21,585 nucleotides of DNA from Euperipatoides rowelli. Taxonomy: Eukaryota > Onychophora > Udeonychophora > Euonychophora > Peripatopsidae. Positions 1 through 8,692 of this stretch are shown piece after piece (within the stretch, counting starts at the first letter, position 1; the number at the start of each line of letters is the position of its first letter). A program made the translations under genes and the position numbers. The notes under the pieces are model-generated. The model saw nothing but the letters and a program-made list of their open reading frames with translations. It had not been told where the DNA came from and did not search any database. Location of the stretch: assembly GCA_003024985.2 (NCBI GenBank), contig PXIH01S0001906.1, one strand, 5' to 3'.

Positions 1-889
1 AAATGTTGAAATTTTTTAAAATAATTTATATAACAAAGTTTTGTTTGTTTTATAACTGTAATATGATAATGGCATATCTATTTTTATAAAAATGGTTACT
101 TATTTAGAAATTTCCAGTGTTGGATTACATGTGATTTTAAGGAAAATGTGAATTAAAATCCTGCCCTAAGTTTCAGTTTTAGAAAATGATGATAAACTAG
201 CCCAAAGTCTTCCAATTATTTAAAAAAAAAAAAAGTTTCTTTTTTATTGACTCATGGTCTGTTAGGTGCGCTGTTTCCTTCATGAAAATTTAAAGGGCTA
301 TAAATCTATTTAAAATGTTTTGGGGCTGTAAATTCATTTGTTTTATCAGGAGAATATTTTTAACACCAGTTCAGAGACTAGGTAAGATAAGGACAGATGT
401 GGGATGCTTTACAAAATATTTCTTTCAAATGAATTAGACATCTACCTCTTCGCTGTGCAAAAAATTTTGGACTTGACATACTCTAGGCCACAAATGGTGC
501 TCACGTGGAAATGTATTAAAGGTTATGAGTTTACTTGCATTTTGTTGAATAAATGCTAGAAAGTTTTTTTTTTTTTTTTTTTAAAAAATGTTTCCTCGAA
601 ATATATTTCTGTCTTCACATCAAAGCCTTTGTATCTAGCATTTCTTGGATAATATATTCTAGTAATATACAGTATATATACAATATTACTGCAATAAAGT
701 TCATTTATTTACAATCCTTTACACTATTTTTATAGATATTACACATTTTCATCTTAAATGCTTTCTTTAGTCATTAACAACTGCAAACACTGGAACCATC
801 ATTTTCATGTATCTTGTTCATTCAAACTCAGTATACCAAGAATCTATTAGAGAAAAAAAACCCTGATACATATTCTTAGAAAGAAAGGT
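1..889. other. AT-rich DNA, no gene recognised
   Basis: No conserved protein, RNA gene or element with ends was recognised. A T17-19 run lies near 565-582, just after an AATAAA at about 549-554, which could be a plus-strand poly(A) signal or chance. The short open frame at 553-735 starts in that homopolymer and looks like noise. Confidence 0.5.
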
Positions 890-917
890 TTCCGGCTGTG
901 CCGAGGTTGAACCACTG
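890..917 (-). mobile_element. Possible solo hAT terminus (CAGTGGTTCAACCTCGG)
   Basis: Read on the minus strand from 917, the sequence begins CAGTGGTTCAACCTCGGC. This resembles terminal inverted repeats of SPIN/Charlie-type hAT transposons, which commonly begin CAG followed by TTCTCAACC. No matching opposite end or target duplication was found between 1 and 889, so the element is truncated or the resemblance is fortuitous. Confidence 0.3.
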
Positions 918-1868
918 ACCCAATATGTATCCTGCTGGGATTATGGTTTATTACCCAAATGTTTAACAAATCACTTCTGATAAAAGAGTACTGAATGTCT
1001 AGAAGCAGTGGTCATGAGGCATAGAACACAGCCACTAAAATACATATATTTTGGGAAGGTGGTTCGATTATCAGACTTTTGTAAAGAGACGTACCTTATC
1101 AGTTGTATCATACTGTATATTTCTTTTAATTGGCTATTTGACTGTTCAGTTTCTCAGCAAATATCTTGCAGCTTAATTCAAGTTCAGCCATCAAAAACTC
1201 TCGCACTTTGTATGATCACAAAAGCACAATCCTTGACTGTTTTCAAATTAATCAAAAATGAACCCAAACTGTCAATAGTATAAAAGTTTGTTTGTTTCCA
1301 TAGTTTCAATTTCTCTGCTTTTCTTCCCGAGGATACCTCCAGTTCATGTGGTAACCGTTAGTTTGAATTTGAAGCTACAATACAAAATTTATCAGTCAAT
1401 TCAGATACCATGTGATATTTATCGTACCGATATTTATTATATAAAATAAGAGAAAACGATCATTTGCAGGAAGTCAGTAATTACAAATGGCGGACAATTG
1501 ATAAGCAGGAACAAGTCCCGCAGCAAGTCATATTCCCCGTTAACAAATGTACAATATATAAATAGAGAATAAAATTATAAAACTTCTAATAAAATTACAT
1601 TACAAAATATGACCGAGTAACTTCATATTGAAAAAAAAAAACAAAGTTGAAAGCACAATGATTTTCTTGGCTTCCATATGCATTATATACAATACGGTAT
1701 TTCAATCTGCTAATTGATTGTCTTCCAGGTCTTATTGACACCTTAGCACTGAAATTTATTTCCATACGAGGGAAAAAATACATTGGGAAGTCAAGGATGC
1801 CACTTTATGGCACAATCTCGAGCGAAAATTATCTAAGTACGAGTGATCAAAAATTTCATTTCTACCAT
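918..1868. other. AT-rich DNA, no gene recognised
   Basis: A 91-codon open frame at 1008-1283 (+) has no recognisable domain and amino-acid usage typical of random AT-rich reading. A slightly more GC-balanced patch at 1480-1545 has no clear exon structure. Nothing else could be supported. Confidence 0.5.
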
Positions 1869-2619
1869 TTAATACGTTCACTGCGGATGACTCGGATCAG
1901 AGTCAGCGTAAACTGTCACAATATGNTGATGACTCGAATCCGAGTCGTTTGTGTTACAAGTTTCAAAACGTTTAAATATGAATTTGGCAACAATGTTAAG
2001 CATTTGTTTACCATTTAGGCACATAAAATAGGAAATAAAAAAAAAAAAACATTTCTGGGTCATTTGAAATTTTCTTTAATTTTGGGTTCACAATGATATT
2101 ATTTTCAAGATCTATCAAGCGATTCTGAAATTTTGACTTTCAGGTATTGTAATACAAATATAAAACATTTAGGGTGAACTGGCTTTTTTTTCTTAGCCGA
2201 CATTTAGAAAAAAAATGTTAGTTGGAAATCATTTCTCTGTATATTAAAATTCCCGATAGAAAAAAAAACAAATAGTATTTTTTGTTCTATCATACATTTT
2301 GAAATATAGTAAATACGAGCGTAATATGTTGTATGCCGACATTTAGAAGGAAAAAAATGTTTGTTGGAAATCATTTCTCCTTATATATTATATAATTCCT
2401 GATAAAAAATAGAAGTTTTTGTCACACAGTATTTTGCATAAATGTGTCTCCGATCCGAGTCATTCCGCACACAGGAAAAAGTTTAGCAATACGCAACTCT
2501 TAGATCCGAGACGCAGCCTAAAAAACCACCACATTTCAAAATAATTAATATTAAGTATAAAAAAAATTTCCGCATATAGGATGAGTATTGCAAATATCTC
2601 CCCGCAGTGAACGTGTTAA
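1869..2619. mobile_element. piggyBac-type MITE with TTAA target duplications
   Basis: A 743-bp element (1873-2615) is bounded by TTAA at 1869-1872 and 2616-2619, the diagnostic piggyBac target duplication. The terminal inverted repeats are TACGTTCACTGCGG on the left and CACGTTCACTGCGG (reverse complement) on the right, matching at 13 of 14 positions. There is no transposase frame, so it is non-autonomous. Four imperfect palindromes of the form GACTCGGATCNGAGTC lie subterminally, two per side, at 1889-1904, 1931-1946, 2446-2461 and about 2497-2512. The middle contains a direct duplication beginning GCCGACATTTAG at 2196 and 2335. One ambiguous base lies at 1926. Confidence 0.87.
2196..2430 (+). 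repeat. Diverged direct duplication inside the piggyBac MITE
   Basis: Two copies about 139 bp apart start with GCCGACATTTAGAA at 2196 and 2335. They share ATGTTNGTTGGAAATCATTTCTC and a following AATTCCYGATA stretch over roughly 90-100 bp with small indels. Confidence 0.75.
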
Positions 2620-2805
2620 TCACTTGACAATGCATATATTGCTTCTTGAAAAGAATGCTAGGACTATGTACATATCACATTGTAATGGTTAATATTTCTT
2701 TTTGCTTGGGCAGCCAATTAAAATTCCTACAAAACAAAAAAATATATACTAATTTTTTTTTGTATAAATATTTTATTATGAAAATAAATGTACATCTATT
2801 TATTT

Positions 2806-2978
2806 CATTCTATCACAATATTGCTTATGAAATTAAATACACCAATTAACAAAATAAAGTTGTAATTGTTTTTGACATTCATATTAAATTTAACATTCTA
2901 TCACAATATTGTTAATGAATTTAAATACACCAATTAGCAAAATAAAGTAATTGTTTTTGACATCCATATTCAATTTAA
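2806..2978 (+). repeat. Tandem duplication, unit about 85-88 bp
   Basis: Two adjacent copies each start CATTCTATCACAATATTG (2806 and 2894). They run through ACACCAATTARCAAAATAAAG to a shared TTGTTTTTGACATYCATATT. Identity looks near 90 percent, with a 3-bp indel. Flanks at 2620-2805 and 2979-3431 are AT-rich with no gene seen. Confidence 0.85.
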
Positions 2979-3431
2979 TTTTAAATATACTGTAGAACTC
3001 CCTAGTTCTAGTTTATAGAATAATCATTTTCTTATTAACCCCTTAACGGATAATCCTGTTAGCAGTCAATTAAACAAAAACCGGCTAATCAGGAAAGACC
3101 TAAAGCCCATGCTTACAGTCCAACCTGCAAATGCTTATTTAGCATAATATTACACATTGAAATTTTGAACGCAAGTGAAATTATTCAGAGCGTCACTTGT
3201 ACAGCAACTTAATAATAGATATTTCATGCTTTAATTTACTTTATAAATATACGTAAATAAAAAACACTAACAAAATGGAAAAGACAAAACTGATTGGCCA
3301 AAAGTTTGGACAACTTATTTTATCTCTGCGTTGAAATGGAAAAATCTAGAAGTTAAGTACAGTCTATAGTATAATTTTCAACAGTCGCAGGTTTCTTAAT
3401 CCAGCTTTAAAACAATATCAACTTATTTATT

Positions 3432-4032
3432 TTTTGTTTAAGGTTGGCAAAAATTGTTATTCAAAATTTAAGTTGCACAAGAAAAATATGCTAGACAGAC
3501 TAAGATTTTATTATTTTGAGCTACTCATAATTAGTCAAAATGCTATTTATATTATTGGAATACAGTAATAATTTCAGTGTTAAGATCGATTAGCAAAATT
3601 TTATTTTTTCTAAAATTATCTTTATATCAATTAGCCAAATTGCTAACTTTGCTTTCTAACCAGCTTAATTACTGGTTTTTGTAGTAAATGGATTACTGAT
3701 TGGCAAGTTTGTACTAATATAGTAAATTTATTCCTATCAAAATATTGGTTATCTCGGCTGGCCTATTGAAATCAATTAGCTAGCCGGTTATGCTGTTTTT
3801 ACACTAGCCTATATCAGAGATTAAGCTGGGCAAAAAATATAATTAGCCAGAGAAATTTTAGCAAAAATATAATGTTCATAGCAAAATAAATTTTAATACT
3901 GAANTTTTTATTATTAAAGTGATATTTGAAAATATATAAATAACATTTTGACTAATTATGTTGAGCCAAAAATTAGCAAAATCTTAAATTTATTAGCATT
4001 TAGCTAAAATGCGAGTGGCAGCTTAAACCCTG
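3432..4032. mobile_element. Fold-back, hAT-like element with long inverted arms
   Basis: The right end, read on the minus strand from 4032, begins CAGGGTTTAAGCTGCCACTC, a plausible hAT terminus. Its arm aligns with the left side in inverted orientation. The clearest stretch is the shared CATAATTAGTCAAAATG followed by TATTTATAT, at about 3526-3555 on the plus strand and about 3930-3960 on the minus strand. A GTTTAAG near 3436 could be the decayed left tip, but the CAG is lost and no 8-bp target duplication is visible (4033-4040 is ctatatgc). The interior is rich in TTAGCNAAA words and has no coding frame. One ambiguous base lies at 3904. Confidence 0.55.
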
Positions 4033-4559
4033 CTATATGCTGTTTGTATTTTTCTTTACCACAACAATGTATCTATTATTATCTGTATTCGATTCAAGTA
4101 GAAATAATGTCATTAGCTAATTTTCAATCTTATTTTGCTCAATTTTTAATGAATTTTTTTTTCTTTATCCACTCACCAGTTTAGGTGGATGTCCTATAAC
4201 GAAATGTATATTTTGCTAATATATAGAAATGACTCTCTATTCGTAAAATGTTTTTTTTTTTGTTCAATTCTTAAATTTTCTTCTTGTTCTATTAGAGGCA
4301 TGTTTCGTCAGATTCATTACTTTCAGTTGTTTATTACAGTATGTGCTTGGTTACGTGATTATTTAATGTTATAGATGAATGATAGGTTAGCTTTTCCTGA
4401 GTAGCAAAGTACTCGATCTTAATAAAATAATTAGCATGCTTTATGCGACAATAATTCCGATGCAAATGAAGATGAAATTCTAACGGTGAAGAGTCAAATG
4501 CGCAAAAAAAAAAATGTCCATATCAAAAAATATTTCACAAAGACTTCAAAATACAGCAG
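4033..4559. other. AT-rich DNA, no gene recognised
   Basis: Short frames at 4189-4374 and 4514-4726 (+) are homopolymer-driven and unconserved in appearance; the second runs into the hAT element. A 17-bp word at 4198-4214 recurs inverted at 5197-5213 inside the neighbouring hAT. Confidence 0.5.
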
Positions 4560-4592
4560 TAATTTTTTCAGATAAGAGCTTATGCAGCACTT
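4560..4592 (+). repeat. Outer arm of a perfect 33-bp inverted repeat
   Basis: The segment from TAATTTTTTCAGATAAGAGC to GCAGCACTT lies four bases left of the hAT target duplication. Its exact reverse complement occurs inside the transposon at 5149-5181. Confidence 0.97.
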
Positions 4593-4965
4593 GTAGGGAA
4601 TATTCAGAGTTGGGTAAGATACTTTATAAAAGTAGCATGCTACAGCTACTAGGTAAAAAAAATAGCTACTTTAAAAAAAAAGTAGCGAGCTACTTTTCAG
4701 CTACTGGTATTTATTTTCAGTACTAATTAAGAAATGCAACAGTTTTTATCTGCTTGAGGAGAAGGGGTTAGGGTTAATGGAAACTCGCCCAAATTACAGA
4801 ATCTTTTAGAGATTTTTCAAAATTTACACATTGTTATATCTAGAGTAGTTTAATATATTTGATGCTATTGTTACACCCAAATTAAAACATAATATTAAAT
4901 AATTTGTGCAAATATTAACAAAAAAAAATGGTAGGGGAGCCATGGTAATTAATTTAGCAATTACT

Positions 4966-4979
4966 CCCCCTCCCCCCCC
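4966..4979 (+). repeat. C-rich tract
   Basis: Two runs of five and eight C separated by one T lie inside the hAT element, followed by a short CA repeat. This is low-complexity sequence. Confidence 0.9.
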
Positions 4980-5006
4980 TCACACACATTTTTCACTTGT
5001 TAATGT

Positions 5007-5028
5007 ACAGTATATTATAATATACTGT
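5007..5028. repeat. Perfect 22-bp palindrome
   Basis: The sequence from ACAGTATATTA to its reverse complement TAATATACTGT is a perfect palindrome without loop. It contains one of the many TACAGTA words of this window and lies inside the hAT element. Confidence 0.95.
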
Positions 5029-5148
5029 GTATTAACTATTAGGCATATGGTAATTAAAAATAATTAATTTGTAACTCATTGGGGAAAACTTTATTATTAG
5101 TCTAGTGGAATAGGTTTATAATGTATTAAAATTTTTTAGATTTTTTAA

Positions 5149-5181
5149 AAGTGCTGCATAAGCTCTTATCTGAAAAAATTA
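5149..5181 (-). repeat. Inner arm of the perfect 33-bp inverted repeat
   Basis: This is the exact reverse complement of 4560-4592, located 545 bp inside the hAT element although its partner is outside. A weaker 17-bp inverted match (5197-5213 with 4198-4214) follows in the same relative order. Confidence 0.97.
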
Positions 5182-6234
5182 TTTAGTCTACAATTAAAAA
5201 TATACATTTCGTTTTAGCAATAATTTGTAGACAGATTTATTTATTTATAACTGAAATTAGAGCACATATACAGCATAACTATGTATTATAGGCTGACTTG
5301 CTAAGAAGATAGCTGGATGACGTTTCATGACATCAAAAGTGTTTCCATAAGATGAAACGTACAGCCCAAGCTTTGGCCTCTCTGTATGTTTTCTACTGTG
5401 TCCAAATCACGAAATTATCCAACAATATAATTGAAGCAAGTAATTATGATGAGTTATTTTCACGAAATAAATTTGATAAGAGTTAGAATCACACGTTTCA
5501 GTAATAATAATAAAAAAAAATGCCTAAGTCATAATTGAAGTTTTTCTATTTATTTACTTCTAAAAGACTAAATCGGTAAGGAGATTGAAGTTTAGGAGTG
5601 ATATTTTTTACTAAACTTTTAGAATTTTGACCTTGAGATAAGGTCTGAAACTTTTTGAATAATTAAACTGGGATTAGAAAAAAAAATAAAGTAATTTACT
5701 ATCATAATGAATGTTTTTTTGTTTTTTTATTTACAAATTATTTTACAGCCAAATTTAAAAGTTTTTTTTTTTTAGAAAAATAAAAATTTGTTTGGCTATA
5801 TGTTTTGTTTGGGTATTAATCAATACTTTATAAAGTCATTTAAAAGAAGAAGAAAAATTGACTTACTGTAGTGTAAATAAGCGTTAAAATAAAATATAGA
5901 GAAATACGAGAAGCTATGTCATGGCGGGACAAGTTTACAGGGAGGAAGGGACCAGAGGGAAACACTGGTAGGCTATTTACTACTGGTGAAGGTCCCACTA
6001 ACTATTAATTATTATTTAATTTTTTTTTAAATAAAGAAGTTAATTCTTCTTGTAAAAAAAAATGCAATAATTACACTACCTTTATGCTAAAGCTATTGAG
6101 GAAAAGTAACCGCACCTCACTATTCATCTTAACATTTTAAAAATAGCGCACTACTCGTCTCGCTATCGAAAAAAGTAGCAAGCTACTAGTAGCACACTAC
6201 TTTCAGCACGTTACTACCCAACCCTGGGAATATT

Positions 6235-7261
6235 CATAATCGATATATTCTCCAGACAAAAAAAATGAACGTAAAATTCACTATTAGGATTGCCGACGAT
6301 TAAAAAATTAAATTATCACTACCCCGTCATCTCAGATATTCTCATTACTCAAGTCTCGTACAATTCAACTGTATCTAAAAATCCACAGTGGAAGCCTAAT
6401 AGCATGAAATACCCAACCTCTCAAGCAGAGGCGGATTATGGTCTAGGCCATAGCCGAGGGACCAGAATTGAAGAAGGCCCGGACAGCCATAGCTCAATTA
6501 TTGAATTTTATAATTTAACAAACCGATATATATTATTTTTTTCTCTCTCCCAGGCTATTGCATCAAAGGGACATTCCCCTCACCAATGCATCGTGTTTAG
6601 TTTATGCTCGATGGTGTTTATGCTCTGCTGAAAAGTACACATTACAAAAGCGTATTTCCCACGTACTATAGATACATTACTTCAATATTAATTGAAGCCG
6701 TGCTTTTGGCTAGAAAACATATAATTCGGTCATACAGTACATTAATGTACAAAGAATTTTAAAGCTTTTTATTAAAAATCCCTTAGTAAAAAGGAGAATT
6801 AAGCTGTTTATTAAAAAAAACACAAGTGATTGAGAGAAAATAACAATCTCACAGAATTTATCCTCATTTATTATTAGTCCAATACAGGTATCCCAGTCAT
6901 ATTTTATCGGTATTCATAAGAAAATACCAGTATTTTCGTGATGAGAATTGATTAGGTTTAAAATTGGCTATATGTTTAACTTTATTTTTGAGATATCAGG
7001 TCTATCATATCGCTAATATCAGCAGAATCATTAGTTAACACAAACAGTCCTGTGTATTCATTTTCATTAAGTTTGACTTAATAGTTGTTGACTATATTTA
7101 TTATTTGCACTGCTCTTAATTTCATAAAATGTTTGACTCATTAAATTTATAGTGATTAGAAATCTACATTTGTAATCTACGGCCACACTCAACTTGGTTA
7201 AAACAAGAATTTTGATTGGAAGGTCTTTGTGTCATGTGACCTTAGATTGACAGGCTGTACT
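6235..7261. other. AT-rich DNA with one possible hAT-like terminus
   Basis: A GC-richer patch at 6426-6490 begins CAGAGGCGGATTATGG, a start seen in several metazoan DNA transposons. No opposite end or target duplication was found. A 113-codon frame at 6290-6631 (+) spans this patch; it shows no recognisable domain and is probably composite repeat sequence. The rest has nothing I can support. Confidence 0.4.
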
Positions 7262-7558
7262 TTCGTTAACACTAATATATAGTGATGACTTCTTGGATAA
7301 GCTCTATTATTGAATTTGTTAAAATAATTATTATTCAAGTTGTTGTTACTATTACTATTATTATACTGCACATATATTTCCCTTTTTATAAATATATTGT
7401 ATCTGTTTGAAACCTAATTATTTCGTTAACACTATTAATTCTATTATAGCGATTACTTATTGGATAAGTTCTAATATTATTAAAGTTATTGTTACTATTA
7501 TTATTATACTTATATTTCCCTTTTTTAAATCTTTTGTATCTGTTTGAATAATTATTTT
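7262..7558 (+). repeat. Tandem duplication, unit about 160 bp
   Basis: Copies start TTCGTTAACACTA at 7262 and 7422. Each continues with a TTGGATAAG motif, a run of TTATTACTATT-type triplets, a TATATTTCCCTTTTT block and TTGTATCTGTTTGAA. The second copy is shorter by internal deletions in the triplet region. Confidence 0.85.
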
Positions 7559-8692
7559 GTTTAGGGTGTGTAATATCATTACAGCTTATATTAGGAAATA
7601 AGTGAATTACTCTTAGTAAGTTTCTTTTTAAATAATTTAAATCCAGATGAATACTAATTAATATAACCTCAAGATTTTTATTTTGCTTAAATTTTCAAAA
7701 TTTTACAGTATTATATTTAAAAATCAAACTAATGTGAAGACAGATCCATAGCATTTCAACAACTTATTTTGTCTATTCATATAGGCTAACATCTAATGTA
7801 TTTTCCGATTGGCCATTTTTCTCAAACATTTTGCAAGTTAGATTAGAAAATTTGTTTCTTTTGGAGATATCAGCATTAATACCAGTGGTCCGGTATCCCC
7901 TTTTTGAAAAAAAATAATACTCTAATATTGGTATTAAGTTTTTGGTCCTTGTATTGGAATCACTAACGACTATTATATAAAAAATTGAGGCATATAATGA
8001 AGTGGCCTGAAAATGGGTTGTAATGCCGCTGCTCTCGAGAAAGGTTTAAAGTTTGAAACAAAACGAATGAAACAAGATTTTCTAATGATAAAGTCTGGTT
8101 CAGTTTGTGCTCTTAATGACGAACGAAAAAATAATGAATTCAAATAATTCAAAAAAGTTTGCTATTGACGAACATGCCTCAGGTCTTCAACAAGAATTTT
8201 AATTTTCATGGAGAACGAGTCCTGTTAAGCAAACATTTCAATCCCTGATCACCATATCTCCACTTCCAGGGGAACAATCCAAACCATTAATGTCTCAAAT
8301 GAAAACAATTAAGCATGTCGTAGGTCTAGTACACCGGTTTAAATATGTTTCAATCCCCAATCAAATCACATTTTTTGTATCCATGCTGTCTCAAATGTAA
8401 CTACATTATGGAGACAGACCTATTAGGAACTATGGTGCCATTCATGATTGAACTATTAAAAATAAAAATTTTAAATTTACTTAAGTTCCTAAGTATTAAA
8501 AAAACAGGAAATAAATAATTGGCTAAAAAAGAAGTCGTCACCTTCTACCTTTGAATTAATTTCAGTATATGATGTCACAGGTAGCTAATTTTTTAAGGCA
8601 CATAGGAATTTAGATATTTTTTAAAATCTATATTATTTTGGGTCTTCTGTTAGTAAAATTACTTGCTAAAATTAGCCAGTAATCATCAACGG
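7559..8692. other. AT-rich DNA with small degenerate repeat and a short open frame
   Basis: Nothing conserved was recognised. At 8240 and 8351 the word CAATCCC and at 8292 and 8388 the word GTCTCAAATG recur, giving an imperfect tandem repeat of about 100-110 bp between 8230 and 8440. A 44-codon open frame lies at 8013-8147. Confidence 0.45.
8013..8147 (+). other. Short open frame of 44 codons, unrecognised
   Basis: The frame starts MGCNAAALEKG and is Lys-rich, ending in TAA. Codon content looks less AT-homopolymeric than the surroundings. The MGC start resembles a myristoylation and palmitoylation signal, but the length is well within chance. A neighbouring frame continues with FAIDEHASGLQQEF and then stops, so this could be a decayed gene fragment. 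I do not recognise a family. Confidence 0.15.

Larger units (their letters stand above)
4605..6226 (+). mobile_element. Complete non-autonomous hAT element, 8-bp target duplication
   Basis: The 1622-bp element begins CAGAGTTGGGTAAGATAC and ends TTACTACCCAACCCTG, so the termini are CAGRGTTGGGTA inverted repeats. Perfect copies of GGAATATT flank it at 4597-4604 and 6227-6234, which is the 8-bp duplication made by hAT transposases. Both subterminal regions carry clusters of GTAGCNNGCTAC-like palindromes (left 4629-4705, right about 6150-6205), probably transposase-binding repeats. No transposase frame is present, so it is a Ds-like derivative. The interior is AT-rich with a 22-bp palindrome at 5007-5028 and an inverted copy of flanking DNA at 5149-5181. 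A second member of the family begins at 16013. Confidence 0.93.

Noticed and set aside
350-381. 32-nt segment with acceptor-like TTTTATCAG and donor-like GTAAGA on the plus strand
   Set aside because: Too short to test, no flanking exons recognised, and such pairs are expected by chance.
3035-3049. TTAACCCCTTAACGG, resembling a piggyBac end
   Set aside because: No matching inverted end with TTAA was found within a plausible distance.
4605-6226. Possible transposase coding in the hAT element
   Set aside because: All frames are broken by many stops and no DDE or dimerisation motif is seen; the element is non-autonomous.
6290-6631. 113-codon plus-strand frame
   Set aside because: It has no recognisable motif and crosses a probable transposon terminus at 6426; the length is possible by chance here.
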